Counted from the stretch's first letter, positions 28,660-42,730 are shown. The stretch: 57,971 nucleotides of DNA from Pseudomonas citronellolis (GCF_029335315.1 NZ_JARJLT010000359.1:1-57971); one strand, 5' to 3'. A program made the numbers and translations. Notes: a model not told the origin generated them from the letters alone.

Positions 28660-28680
28660 CCTTTGCAGAGGGATATCAGC

Positions 28681-28956
28681 ATGCTCAGCGGTAAGGTCAA
28701 GTGGTTCAACAACGCCAAGGGCTATGGATTCATCCTGGCTGACGGCCGAGATGAGGACCTGTTCGCTCATTACTCGGCAATCCAGATGGATGGCTACAAG
28801 ACGCTCAAGGCCGGCCAGCCGGTCAGCTTCGAGATCCTGCAAGGTCCGAAGGGTCTGCATGCGGTGAACATCCAGCCGATCGGCGCCAGCGCTCCGAACG
28901 GCACCGCGCAGGCCAGCCCCAGCAGCGAGGTGCAGAGCATCACCGCGGAAGCCTGA
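28681..28956 (+). CDS. cspD: Cold-shock-domain protein CspD
   Basis: This 91-residue protein has a cold-shock domain at residues 1-68. The RNP motifs are KGYGFI and LFAHYSAI within [20 protein letters not shown], and a polar tail of about 20 residues follows. CspD is the stationary-phase or stress member of the family in other bacteria and binds single-stranded DNA and RNA. Its location next to clpS-clpA is conserved in Pseudomonas and enterics. Its leader is unusually structured (28569-28659). It shares a terminator with the convergent icd. Confidence 0.94.
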   Translation: MLSGKVKWFNNAKGYGFILADGRDEDLFAHYSAIQMDGYKTLKAGQPVSFEILQGPKGLHAVNIQPIGASAPNGTAQASPSSEVQSITAEA

Positions 28957-28990
28957 TCCCCACTGCCCGCCACTTCCGGCGAAGCAAACG

Positions 28991-29018
28991 AAAAAGGCCG
29001 GTGAAAACCGGCCTTTTT
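28991..29018. terminator. Bidirectional terminator between cspD and icd
   Basis: AAAAAGGCCGGT-GAAA-ACCGGCCTTTTT: a perfect 12-bp stem with GAAA tetraloop and A/T flanks on both sides, between convergent genes. Confidence 0.95.
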
Positions 29019-29033
29019 CGTGTCTCACGCCCG

Positions 29034-30287
29034 TTACATATGGGCGATCATCGCCTCGCCGAACGCCGAGCAGGAAACCAGCTTGGCGCCATCCATCAAC
29101 CGCTCGAAGTCGTAGGTCACGGTCTTCGCGGCAATGGCGCCGTTCGTGCCTTTTATGATGAGGTCGGCAGCCTCGGTCCAGCCCATGTGGCGCAGCATCA
29201 TCTCGGCGGAGAGGATCAGCGAGCCGGGGTTGACCTTGTCCTGGCCGGCGTACTTGGGCGCGGTGCCGTGGGTCGCCTCGAACATCGCCACCGAGTCGGA
29301 CAGATTCGCCCCCGGCGCGATACCGATGCCGCCCACCTCCGCCGCCAGGGCGTCGGACAGGTAGTCGCCGTTGAGGTTGAGGGTGGCGATCACGTCGTAC
29401 TCGGCCGGACGCAGCAGGATCTGCTGCAGCATGGCGTCGGCGATCACGTCCTTGACCACGATGTTCTTGCCGGTGGCCGGATTCTTGAACTGCATCCACG
29501 GGCCGCCGTCGAGCAGTTCGGCGCCGAACTCGTCGCGGGCCAGCTCATAGCCCCAGTCCTTGAACGCACCCTCGGTGAATTTCATGATGTTGCCCTTGTG
29601 CACCAGGGTGACCGAGCTGCGGTCATTGTCCACGGCGTACTGCAGGGCCTTGCGCACCAGGCGCTGGGTGCCTTCGCGGGAAACCGGCTTGATGCCGATG
29701 CCGCAGTTCTCGGTGAAGCGGATCTTCTTGACGCCCATTTCCTCGGTGAGGAACTTGATGACCTTCTCCGCCTCGGGCGAACCGGCTTTCCATTCGACGC
29801 CGGCGTAGATGTCCTCGGAGTTCTCGCGGAAGATCACCATGTCCACGTCGCCGGGCTTCTTCACCGGGCTGGGCACGCCCTCGAACCAGCGTACCGGACG
29901 CAGGCAGACGTAGAGGTCGAGCTGCTGGCGCAAGGCCACGTTGAGGGAGCGGATGCCGCCACCGACCGGGGTGGTCAGCGGGCCCTTGATGGACACCACG
30001 AAGTCGCGCACGGCATCCAGGGTTTCCTGGGGCAGCCAGGTGTCCTGGTCGTAGACCTGGGTCGCCTTCTCGCCGGCGTAGACCTCCATCCAGGCGATCT
30101 TGCGCTGGCCCTTGTAGGCCTTCTCCACGGCGGCGTCGACGACGTCGATCATCACCGGGCTGATGTCCACGCCGATACCGTCGCCCTCGATATAAGGAAT
30201 GATCGGATTGTTCGGTACATTCAGGGAATGGTCGGCGTTGACGCTGATTCGCTCACCGGCCGGCACCTGGATCTTCTGGTATCCCAT
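29034..30287 (-). CDS. icd: NADP-dependent isocitrate dehydrogenase (dimeric type)
   Basis: This 417-residue TCA-cycle enzyme decarboxylates isocitrate to 2-oxoglutarate. The start at 30287 gives [20 protein letters not shown]; a 20-codon upstream extension was rejected. The phosphorylatable Ser lies in [18 protein letters not shown] (residues about 107-124), as in E. coli Icd, where AceK phosphorylation diverts carbon to the glyoxylate shunt. The active site includes [14 protein letters not shown], and cofactor binding [16 protein letters not shown]. It is divergent from the unrelated monomeric idh; aceA is 10 kb away. Confidence 0.97.
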   Translation of the reverse strand: MGYQKIQVPAGERISVNADHSLNVPNNPIIPYIEGDGIGVDISPVMIDVVDAAVEKAYKGQRKIAWMEVYAGEKATQVYDQDTWLPQETLDAVRDFVVSIKGPLTTPVGGGIRSLNVALRQQLDLYVCLRPVRWFEGVPSPVKKPGDVDMVIFRENSEDIYAGVEWKAGSPEAEKVIKFLTEEMGVKKIRFTENCGIGIKPVSREGTQRLVRKALQYAVDNDRSSVTLVHKGNIMKFTEGAFKDWGYELARDEFGAELLDGGPWMQFKNPATGKNIVVKDVIADAMLQQILLRPAEYDVIATLNLNGDYLSDALAAEVGGIGIAPGANLSDSVAMFEATHGTAPKYAGQDKVNPGSLILSAEMMLRHMGWTEAADLIIKGTNGAIAAKTVTYDFERLMDGAKLVSCSAFGEAMIAHM

Positions 30288-30645
30288 GCTGAACTCCGTG
30301 TTGTGGTTGAACCCTTTCGCAGCCTCTGAGGGTAGCCCAGTAGACAAGGCGCAACCACATCTTATTCCTTAGTCTAAAAGCCCCGCATGCGTCACCCCGC
30401 CGATAGAGTGGTATACTGCGCGCCGTGACTTCACAGTCATCGAGGTCCGAGCCGTCTGGGACCAGACCCCTCCCCTCGCAACGGCCCTGTCGCCACCCTG
30501 ACACGGCCGTACAACGCTCTACTGGCGCCCCTATATCCCCGCGGCAAATCTCGAATGCCGGCACTTCTTGCCGTGCCGGACGAAAGCGCCCACCAAGGCG
30601 TATCGAGACTCTGTGCGCGCCCAGCAAAGAAGAGAGTCATAGTAG
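30288..30645. promoter_or_regulatory. Divergent icd-idh promoter region
   Basis: 358 bp hold no gene. A clear -10-like TATACT (30412-30417) on the plus strand would start idh transcription near 30424. This leaves a leader of about 220 nt before the idh ATG, long for this genome. No good -35 was found, which suggests activator dependence. AT-rich sequence near 30358-30378 likely contains the icd promoter. Confidence 0.45.
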
Positions 30646-32868
<2,223 letters not shown>

Positions 32869-32890
32869 GCCGAACGCTAGCGTGACCGAC

Positions 32891-32920
32891 GAAAACCCCG
32901 GCCTGGTGCCGGGGTTTTTG
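32891..32920 (+). terminator. Rho-independent terminator after idh
   Basis: GAAAACCCCGGC-CTGGT-GCCGGGGTTTTTG stem and T run, 22 bp beyond the idh stop. Confidence 0.93.
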
Positions 32921-32964
32921 TTTTTCCGGGGTTATCATGGGCATTTCCCCCGGAGGACCATCCC

Positions 32965-33432
32965 ATGCGCTGGCAACCGCACATCACAGTCGCAACCGTC
33001 GTCGAGGACCAGGGCCGCTTCCTGCTGGTGGAGGAAACCTCCCACGGCAAGACCGTGCTGAACCAGCCCGCCGGCCACCTGGAGGCCGACGAGAGCCTGT
33101 TGCAGGCCGCCGTGCGCGAGACCCTCGAAGAGACCGGCTGGGAAGTCGAGCTGACCGCCGTCACCGGCATCTACCTGTACACCGCGCCGAGCAACGGCGT
33201 CACCTACCAGCGCGTCTGCTTCGCCGCGCGCCCGCTGCGCCATCGCCCGGAGCTGCCGCTGGACGCCGGCATCATCGGCCCGCGCTGGCTGACCCGCGAG
33301 GAACTGCAGGCGCACCGGGACAGCTGGCGCAGCCACCTGGTGGCGCGCTGCATCGACGACTACCTGGCCGGCGGCCGCTACCCGCTGGAGCTGATCCGTG
33401 ACGCCGAGCTGCCCGCACCGACCCCGGCCTGA
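32965..33432 (+). CDS. nudJ: Nudix hydrolase (NudJ-like phosphatase)
   Basis: This 155-residue protein has a complete Nudix box GHLEADESLLQAAVRETLEE followed by TGW (residues about 36-58), matching Gx5Ex7REUxEExGU. It starts MRWQPHITVATVVEDQGRFL with a good CGGAGGA site. In E. coli NudJ hydrolyses thiamine and nucleoside di/triphosphates and sits directly before mnmA-hflD-purB, as here. The substrate is inferred from synteny. Confidence 0.9.
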   Translation: MRWQPHITVATVVEDQGRFLLVEETSHGKTVLNQPAGHLEADESLLQAAVRETLEETGWEVELTAVTGIYLYTAPSNGVTYQRVCFAARPLRHRPELPLDAGIIGPRWLTREELQAHRDSWRSHLVARCIDDYLAGGRYPLELIRDAELPAPTPA

Positions 33433-33466
33433 TAGAATCCCGCTTTTGCACCGTATCCTGCGATAG

Positions 33467-36720
<3,254 letters not shown>

Positions 36721-36738
36721 CATGCGCTGAACTTTTGC

Positions 36739-36764
36739 ACGCCCGGCTGTGCCGGGCGTTTTTG
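36739..36764 (+). terminator. Rho-independent terminator after purB
   Basis: ACGCCCGGC-TGT-GCCGGGCGT stem followed by TTTTG. The roxA ribosome site (AAGGA) lies only a few bases further on. Confidence 0.9.
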
Positions 36765-36780
36765 TTTCAAGGACTTACAT

Positions 36781-37956
36781 ATGAATCCTGCTATCCCTCT
36801 TCAGCTTCTGGGCGGCATCAGCGCCGATGAATTCCTCCGCGATTACTGGCAGAAGAAACCGCTGCTGGTGCGCCAGGCCGTACCCGGCTTCGAAAGCCCG
36901 CTGGAGGCCGACGAGCTGGCCGGCCTGTCCCTGGAAGACAGCGTCGAGTCGCGCATCGTCCTCGAGCACGGCAAGACCCCCTGGGAAATGCGCCGCGGCC
37001 CGTTCAGCGAAGACACCTACAAGGAACTGCCCGAGCGCGACTGGACCCTGCTGGTACAGGCCGTCGACCAGTTCGTCCCGGAAGTCGCCGAACTGCTGGA
37101 ACACTTCAAGTTCCTGCCCAGCTGGCGCATCGACGACGTGATGATCAGCTACGCAGCTCCCGGCGGCGGCGTGGGCCCGCACTTCGACAACTACGACGTG
37201 TTCCTGCTGCAGGGCCACGGCCGCCGCCGCTGGAAGATCGGCCAGACCTGCGACGCCGACAGCCCGCTGCTGCAGCACGCCGACCTGCGCATCCTCGCCG
37301 ACTTCCAGCAGAGCGACGAGTGGGTGCTGGAACCCGGCGACATGCTCTACCTGCCGCCGCGCATCGCCCACTACGGCATCGCCGAGGACGAGTGCATGAC
37401 CTATTCGGTCGGCTTCCGCGCCCCCAGCGCCGCCGAAGTCCTGACCCACTTCACCGACTTCCTCGCCCAGTTCCTTTCCGACGAAGAGCGCTACAGCGAC
37501 GCCGGCATGGCCGCGGTGCAGAGCGGCGAGGACCAGCACAAGATCCAGCGCGACGCCCTCGACCGCCTGAAGGGCCTGCTGCAGGAACACATGAGCGACG
37601 AGCGCCTGCTGCTGACCTGGTTCGGCCAGTTCATGACCGAGCCGCGCTACCCGGAACTGGTGGCCGGCGAGGAGATCGCCGACGACGACCTGCAACAGGC
37701 CCTCGCCGATGGCGCCGTGCTGGTGCGCAACCCCAGCGCGCGCCTGGCGTGGAGCGAAGTGGACGTCGGCCTGCTGCTGTTCTCCAGCGGCCAGAGCGTG
37801 GTGCTGCCCAAAGCCATGGAGCCGCTGCTCAAGCTGGTGTGCTCTGCCGACGCCCTGCACGGCGACAACCTCGGCCCGTGGCTGGGCGACGAGGATGGGC
37901 GTAAGCTGTTGGCGGAATTGGTCAAACAGGGCAGTTTGGAGTTTGCCGATGAGTAA
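36781..37956 (+). CDS. roxA: 50S ribosomal protein L16 arginine hydroxylase (JmjC/cupin)
   Basis: This 391-residue 2-oxoglutarate/Fe(II) oxygenase of the YcfD type starts MNPAIPLQLLGGISADEFLR. The iron facial triad is HFD in GGGVGPHFDNYDVFLLQGHG (residues about 131-133) and the later His in LPPRIAHYG. The entry FLRDYWQKKPLLVRQA is typical of this family. A winged-helix dimer part follows the jelly roll. A good AAGGA site precedes the ATG. It overlaps the GNAT gene by 8 bp; four genes from here to 39817 are tightly packed. Confidence 0.93.
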   Translation: MNPAIPLQLLGGISADEFLRDYWQKKPLLVRQAVPGFESPLEADELAGLSLEDSVESRIVLEHGKTPWEMRRGPFSEDTYKELPERDWTLLVQAVDQFVPEVAELLEHFKFLPSWRIDDVMISYAAPGGGVGPHFDNYDVFLLQGHGRRRWKIGQTCDADSPLLQHADLRILADFQQSDEWVLEPGDMLYLPPRIAHYGIAEDECMTYSVGFRAPSAAEVLTHFTDFLAQFLSDEERYSDAGMAAVQSGEDQHKIQRDALDRLKGLLQEHMSDERLLLTWFGQFMTEPRYPELVAGEEIADDDLQQALADGAVLVRNPSARLAWSEVDVGLLLFSSGQSVVLPKAMEPLLKLVCSADALHGDNLGPWLGDEDGRKLLAELVKQGSLEFADE

Positions 37957-38377
37957 CAAGATCAGGGTTCGCCTGGCCGACTGGCAGAAGGACAATGCCG
38001 ACCTGCGACGCATCCGCGACGCGGTGTTCATCGCCGAGCAGTCGGTGCCGGCGGAACTGGAATGGGACGCCGAGGATGCTGACGCCGTGCACTTCCTCGC
38101 CTTCGAAGGCGACTACGCGATCGGCACCGCGCGCCTGCTGCCCGACGGCCACATCGGCCGCGTCTCGGTGCTCAAGGACTGGCGCGGATTGAAGGTCGGC
38201 GACCTGCTGATGCGCGCCGCCATCGACGAGGCCGAACGTCGCCAGCTCAAGCGCCAGCTGCTCACCGCCCAGGTCTACGCCATTCCGTTCTACGAGCGGC
38301 TAGGCTTCAAGGTGGCCAGCGGCGAATTCCTCGAAGCCGGCCTGCCCCACGTCGACATGGTGCGCGAGAGCGCCTGA
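37949..38377 (+). CDS. GNAT-family N-acetyltransferase
   Basis: This 142-residue GNAT (ElaA/YjdJ-like small acetyltransferase) binds acetyl-CoA at the IGRVSVLKDWRGLKVGDLLM segment (motif A, R/QxxGxG-like RGLKVG). Motif D-B is LTAQVYAIPFYERLGFKVAS followed by GEFLEAGLPHVDM. The ATG at 37949 overlaps the roxA coding end, implying coupled translation. The substrate is unknown; position after roxA hints at modification of translation components but this is a guess. Confidence 0.88.
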   Translation: MSNKIRVRLADWQKDNADLRRIRDAVFIAEQSVPAELEWDAEDADAVHFLAFEGDYAIGTARLLPDGHIGRVSVLKDWRGLKVGDLLMRAAIDEAERRQLKRQLLTAQVYAIPFYERLGFKVASGEFLEAGLPHVDMVRESA

Positions 38378-38387
38378 GGAAGCCGCG

Positions 38388-39005
38388 ATGAACGACGCCC
38401 CGGACCACGAAGGCCAACTCCCGGCCATCGACTTCCAGTCCCCGGGGCGTTTCGCCGTGCACAACCCGCAGCCCGACCTGCCCGCCTCCCAACCCTGGGA
38501 GCCGGCGCCCTTCCAGCTCGGTGGCGACAGCGGCCTGCAGCGCTTCGGCGAACCCGAGGCGGCCCGCGCCCACGCCCTGGCGCTGATGCAGCAGGCCACG
38601 CGCAGCCTGTGCCTGTACAGCCCGGACCTCGAAGCCTGGCTGTACAACCACAGCAGCGTCCAGGAAGCCTGCACCCGCCTGCTGCTGCGTCATCCGCAGA
38701 ACCGCCTGCGCATCCTCGTGCGCGACAGCGCCCGGCCAGTCAAGGAAGGCCATCGCCTGCTGAACCTCAGCAAGCGACTGTCGAGCAACCTGCACATCCG
38801 CCTGCTCAACCCGGACTACCCGAGCCTGGAACAGGCCTACCTGCTCGCCGACCGCCATGGCCTGCTGCTGCGCGGCGAACCCGCGCTGCCCGCCGGCTAC
38901 GCCCACTACAACGACCCGGGTCGCGTCCGCCAGCTGCAGGCGCAGTTCGACCAGGCCTGGGACACCAGCCTCGCCGACCCGAACCTGCGGAGTTTCCTGC
39001 TGTGA
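38388..39005 (+). CDS. DUF7931-like protein with phospholipase-D-type fold
   Basis: This 205-residue cytoplasmic protein begins with a disordered, Pro-rich N-terminus (residues 1-45). The domain is ARAHALALMQQATRSLCLYS, PDLEAWLYN, HPQNRLRILVRDSARPVKEG HRLLNLSKRL and so on. This alternating pattern resembles half of a PLD domain, but no HxKx4D catalytic motif is visible. The annotation DUF7931 is by memory. It overlaps the next gene by 4 bp (GTGA). Function unknown. Confidence 0.78.
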   Translation: MNDAPDHEGQLPAIDFQSPGRFAVHNPQPDLPASQPWEPAPFQLGGDSGLQRFGEPEAARAHALALMQQATRSLCLYSPDLEAWLYNHSSVQEACTRLLLRHPQNRLRILVRDSARPVKEGHRLLNLSKRLSSNLHIRLLNPDYPSLEQAYLLADRHGLLLRGEPALPAGYAHYNDPGRVRQLQAQFDQAWDTSLADPNLRSFLL

Positions 39006-39817
39006 GCCATCGTCGAATCGCCCTGCTCCTCGCCTGCGCCATCAGCGTCGCCGCCCAGGCCGCGCCGCGCACCGAGATTCTGCCGTTGAGCTACCGCACC
39101 ACCGATGAAATCCTGCCGCTGGCGCAGCAGATCCTCGGCAACGAGGGCAAGGTCAGCGCCTACGGCAACCAGTTGGTGGTCAACGCCGAGCCGGCGAAGA
39201 TCCGCGAGCTGCAACAGGTACTGGAGCAGCTGGACACCCGCCCGCACCGCCTGCTGATCAGCGTCGACACCAGCGACGCCAGCCAGCGCAGCCGCAGCGG
39301 CTATTCGGTGAACGGCTCGGCCAGCGTCGGCAACGTCGAGATCCAGAGCGGCCGCGGCGAGGTCAACGGCCGCGACCAGGTGCGCATCATCGACAGCTCC
39401 ACCGCCAGCCGCAGTGGCGGCGTGCAGCAGATCCAGACCACCGAGGGTTCGCCGGCGCTGATCCAGGTCGGCCAGAGCCAGCCGGTGTACAACGTCGGCG
39501 TCGGCCCCTACGGCCAGGTCTACAGCCAGACCGAGTACCGCGACGCCAACCGCGGCATGTACGTGACCGCCACCCTCAGCGGCAACATCGTGCACATCGA
39601 CCTGAACACCCGCAACGACCGCTTCAACAACAGCGCCCCCGGCGCCATGGACACCGCCAGCGCCAGCACCCGCCTCAGCGGCCGGGTCGGCGAGTGGATC
39701 GAGGTCGGTGGCGTGAGCGAAAGCAGCCAGAGCGACCAGGGCGGCCTGACCCGCAATTACAGCACCCAGGGTCGCAGCGACAGTAGCCTGCGGGTGAAGG
39801 TCGAGGTGCTCGACTGA
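39002..39817 (+). CDS. Secreted protein with secretin short (NolW-like) domain
   Basis: This 271-residue protein uses a GTG start overlapping the preceding stop. The signal peptide (residues 1-20) ends SVAAQA. Then comes a secretin N-domain: TEILPLSYRTTDEILPLAQQ, ILGNEGKVSAYGNQLVVNAE and PAKIRELQQVLEQLD, as in GspD and PilQ. The rest (about 95-271) is Ser/Gly/Gln-rich beta-sheet with VGEWIEVGGVSESSQSDQGG. It lacks the C-terminal secretin pore, so it is probably a periplasmic accessory, not a channel. Partner unknown. Confidence 0.83.
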   Translation: MSHRRIALLLACAISVAAQAAPRTEILPLSYRTTDEILPLAQQILGNEGKVSAYGNQLVVNAEPAKIRELQQVLEQLDTRPHRLLISVDTSDASQRSRSGYSVNGSASVGNVEIQSGRGEVNGRDQVRIIDSSTASRSGGVQQIQTTEGSPALIQVGQSQPVYNVGVGPYGQVYSQTEYRDANRGMYVTATLSGNIVHIDLNTRNDRFNNSAPGAMDTASASTRLSGRVGEWIEVGGVSESSQSDQGGLTRNYSTQGRSDSSLRVKVEVLD

Positions 39818-40326
39818 GCCGCCCGGATGTGACCGTGAAGTCTCCGTTAGACCTTCGTGTAGTAGTCCAAAAAAAACACTACAAAACGTTTGACGAACGT
39901 TTGTTCGAAAGGCATGATGGCCTCGCTCCCGCTAACCAGGGGCTCTGAATAGAGCCTTCGGATCGAGCCCGCAGCCCACTCGTTGCGCCGGTCCGTGTCG
40001 TTACAGCCCATAAGGCGAAATGACGAGGTTGCGACTGGCAAGAAGTTGTCCTGAGGGACGGGGAAGCAATCAACGTATCAGCAAGATGGTCGAATGCAGC
40101 CATTCGCCCTCGCCCAACGGCAGCCACGAGCCGGCAAGCGATCCCGAATGCCACAGCTGCGATCATCTACCTGTTCGCCCGCGCCATCCCCCTCTCCCTC
40201 TGCGTCACTCCTTCCAGCCGTCATTTCGCCATCTGCGGCGAGCAACCCGCTTCAATACCTCGATTACACAGGTCTTGCGTGGGAAGTCGGTGCTCAACCA
40301 ACACATTTTTTGAAGGATTGTTGACC
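39818..40326 (+). promoter_or_regulatory. aceA upstream region, 509 bp without a gene
   Basis: No reading frame here is convincing. It contains the AT-rich inverted repeat at 39858-39883 and two direct ACGTTTG repeats (39886-39892, 39897-39903). The aceA ribosome site GAAGGA lies just before ATG 40327. No clear sigma-70 hexamer pair was found in the last 200 bp. Confidence 0.5.
39858..39883. promoter_or_regulatory. TGTAGT-N14-ACTACA inverted repeat (putative operator of aceA)
   Basis: A perfect 6-bp inverted repeat separated by 14 bp, in an A-rich context 444 bp upstream of aceA. In pseudomonads the RpiR-type regulator RccR controls aceA and other glyoxylate and pyruvate genes at TGTAGT/ACTACA-like half sites (from memory). 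The symmetry is seen; the regulator is inferred. Confidence 0.5.
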
Positions 40327-41922
40327 ATGTCCGCATATCAGAACGACATCAAGGCCGTAGCCGCCCTGAAAGAGCAGTTCGGCAACAGCTGGAGCGCTAT
40401 CAACCCCGAGTCGGTTGCCCGTATGCGCGCCCAGAACCGCTTCAAGACTGGCCTGGACATCGCCAAGTACACCGCGGCCATCATGCGCAAGGACATGGCC
40501 GAGTACGACGCCGACGCCTCCGTCTACACCCAGTCCCTGGGCTGCTGGCACGGCTTCATCGGTCAACAGAAGCTGATCTCCATCAAGAAGCACCTGAAGA
40601 CCACCAACAAGCGCTACCTCTACCTGTCCGGCTGGATGGTTGCCGCGCTGCGTTCCGACTTCGGCCCGCTGCCCGACCAGTCCATGCACGAGAAGACCGC
40701 CGTTTCCGGCCTGATCGAAGAGCTCTACACCTTCCTGCGCCAGGCTGACGCCCGCGAACTGGACCTGCTCTTCACCGCCCTGGACGCCGCCCGCGCCGCT
40801 GGCGACAAGGTCAAGCAGGACGAGATCCAGGCCCAGATCGACGGCTACGAAACCCACGTCGTACCGATCATCGCCGACATCGACGCCGGCTTCGGCAACC
40901 CGGAAGCCACCTACCTGCTGGCCAAGAAAATGATCGAGGCCGGTGCCTGCTGCATCCAGATCGAGAACCAGGTTTCCGACGAGAAGCAGTGCGGCCACCA
41001 GGACGGCAAAGTGACCGTTCCGCACGAAGATTTCCTCGCCAAGATCAACGCCGTTCGCTACGCCTTCCTCGAGCTGGGCGTTGACGATGGTGTGATCGTT
41101 GCCCGTACCGACTCCCTGGGTGCCGGCCTGACCAAGCAGATCGCCGTGACCAAGCAACCGGGCGACCTGGGCGACCAGTACAACTCCTTCCTGGACTGCG
41201 ACGAGATCAGCGCCGCCGACCTGCAGAACGGCGACGTGGTGATCAACCGCGGCGGCAAGCTGCTGCGTCCGAAGCGCCTGGCTTCCAACCTGTTCCAGTT
41301 CCGCAAGGGCACCGGCGAAGACCGTTGCGTCCTGGACTGCATCACCTCGCTGCAGAACGGCGCCGACCTGCTGTGGATCGAAACCGAGAAGCCGCACGTT
41401 GGCCAGATCAAGGGCATGGTTGACCGCATCCGCGAAGTCATCCCGAACGCCAAGCTGGTGTACAACAACAGCCCGTCGTTCAACTGGACCCTGAACTTCC
41501 GCCAGCAGGTGTTCGATGCGTTCGTCGCCGAAGGCAAGGACGTTTCCGCCTACGACCGCGCCAAGCTGATGAGCGTCGAGTACGACGAAACCGAGCTGGC
41601 CCAGGTTGCCGACGAGAAGATCCGCACCTTCCAGCGCGACGGTTCGGCCCACGCCGGCATCTTCCACCACCTGATCACCCTGCCGACCTACCACACCGCC
41701 GCACTGTCGACCGACAACCTGGCCAAGGGCTACTTCGCCGACCAGGGCATGCTGGCCTACGTGAAAGGCGTTCAGCGTCAGGAACTGCGTCAGGGCATCG
41801 CCTGCGTCAAGCACCAGAACATGGCTGGCTCGGACATCGGCGACAACCACAAAGAGTACTTCGCTGGCGAAGCCGCTCTGAAAGCCTCGGGTAAAGACAA
41901 CACCATGAACCAGTTCCACTAA
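40327..41922 (+). CDS. aceA: Isocitrate lyase
   Basis: This 531-residue glyoxylate-shunt enzyme cleaves isocitrate to succinate and glyoxylate. The start at 40327 gives MSAYQNDIKAVAALKEQFGN; an in-frame upstream start is rejected. The catalytic Cys is in DEKQCGHQDGK (residues about 220-230), where many family members have KKCGH; KQCGH is what I expect for the longer Pseudomonas-type subgroup. Also seen are CCIQIENQ, GVIVARTDSLGAG, SLGCWHGFIGQQK and the C-terminal NTMNQFH. It competes with icd and idh for isocitrate. It is monocistronic with its own terminator. Confidence 0.97.
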   Translation: MSAYQNDIKAVAALKEQFGNSWSAINPESVARMRAQNRFKTGLDIAKYTAAIMRKDMAEYDADASVYTQSLGCWHGFIGQQKLISIKKHLKTTNKRYLYLSGWMVAALRSDFGPLPDQSMHEKTAVSGLIEELYTFLRQADARELDLLFTALDAARAAGDKVKQDEIQAQIDGYETHVVPIIADIDAGFGNPEATYLLAKKMIEAGACCIQIENQVSDEKQCGHQDGKVTVPHEDFLAKINAVRYAFLELGVDDGVIVARTDSLGAGLTKQIAVTKQPGDLGDQYNSFLDCDEISAADLQNGDVVINRGGKLLRPKRLASNLFQFRKGTGEDRCVLDCITSLQNGADLLWIETEKPHVGQIKGMVDRIREVIPNAKLVYNNSPSFNWTLNFRQQVFDAFVAEGKDVSAYDRAKLMSVEYDETELAQVADEKIRTFQRDGSAHAGIFHHLITLPTYHTAALSTDNLAKGYFADQGMLAYVKGVQRQELRQGIACVKHQNMAGSDIGDNHKEYFAGEAALKASGKDNTMNQFH

Positions 41923-41962
41923 GAACCGGTTCGTCCGGCCCCTCGGGGCCGGCAGGCACCCG

Positions 41963-41990
41963 CGAAACCCCGGCCCCGGCCGGGGTTTCG
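41963..41990 (+). terminator. Rho-independent terminator after aceA
   Basis: CGAAACCCCGGCC-CCGGCCGGGGTTTCG stem followed by CTTTTT, 41 bp beyond the stop. Confidence 0.9.
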
Positions 41991-42098
41991 CTTTTTCCGC
42001 TTGGCCGTGGCGCCAGGCACCTCCCCCGCCACCGCCAAGGTCGCAGGCAAGCGCTCCATGCCAGGCTGGACTCCCTTTCCACGCAACGGGAAACCGCC

Positions 42099-42590
42099 AT
42101 GCCCACACGCAACCGCCTGGCCCTCGCCGCCAGCCTCATCCAGCGCCTGCCCAGGCGCCTGCACGAACCGCTGCTCAGCCGCCTGTTCGGCTCCCAGGTG
42201 CACTTCGCCGGCACCGCCCGGGTACGCATCCACTCCATGACGACCACCGAGGTACGCATGAGCCTGGCCAACCGCCGTCGCGTGCAGAACCACATCAAGG
42301 GCGTCCACGCGGCGGCCATGGCGCTGCTCGCCGAATCCGCCAGCGGCTGCGTGCTGGGCATGAACCTGCCGGATGACAAGCTGCCCCTGATCACCTGCCT
42401 GAAGGTGGACTACCTGCGCCGCGCACGCGGCGACCTGCGCGCCACGGCGACGCTGGACGCGCAGCAGCGCCAGGCCATACTCGAACAGGAACGGGGCGAG
42501 ATCGACGTCAGGGTCACGGTTACGGATGCCAGCGGCGAGCAACCCATCCACTGCGAAATGCGCTGGGCCTGGGTCAGTCGGCGACGCTGA
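42099..42590 (+). CDS. DUF4442 hot-dog-fold protein (putative thioesterase)
   Basis: This 163-residue protein looks like a hot-dog-fold thioesterase (DUF4442/PaaI-like). It carries ARVRIHSMTTTEVRMSLANR, RRVQNHIKGVHAAAMALLAE, the central helix that in hot-dog enzymes carries the catalytic acid, and LPLITCLKVDYLRRARGDLR. No signal peptide or membrane segment. The start follows a weak AACGGGAAA site. It has no operon partners; the 439-bp gap before nuoA follows. Substrate unknown. Confidence 0.8.
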   Translation: MPTRNRLALAASLIQRLPRRLHEPLLSRLFGSQVHFAGTARVRIHSMTTTEVRMSLANRRRVQNHIKGVHAAAMALLAESASGCVLGMNLPDDKLPLITCLKVDYLRRARGDLRATATLDAQQRQAILEQERGEIDVRVTVTDASGEQPIHCEMRWAWVSRRR

Positions 42591-42713
42591 GCCACCCGCA
42601 TCGAGGGGGGCGCCGCCAGGAGTTCATCCGGAAGAATTACCCGGCGAGTTACGCCGGCAATTAAAAGTATCGGCGCCTATATGTAGTAAAGTTACGGATA
42701 AACGACACCGCGA

Positions 42714-42730
42714 ATGATAATAATTATCAT
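42714..42730. promoter_or_regulatory. Perfect Fur-box-like palindrome
   Basis: ATGATAATAATTATCAT is a perfect 17-bp palindrome containing TGATAAT-A-ATTATCA, the 7-1-7 core of the Fur consensus. GATAAT (42716-42721) doubles as a -10, with TTACGG (42692-42697) 18 bp upstream as a weak -35. Iron-dependent repression of a transcript starting near 42728 is inferred. No iron gene follows. Confidence 0.7.

Noticed and set aside
40040-40060. Possible sigma-54 promoter (TGGCA-AGAAG-TTGTC) upstream of aceA
   Set aside because: The -12 element lacks the GC dinucleotide and the -24 box is imperfect; too weak to list.
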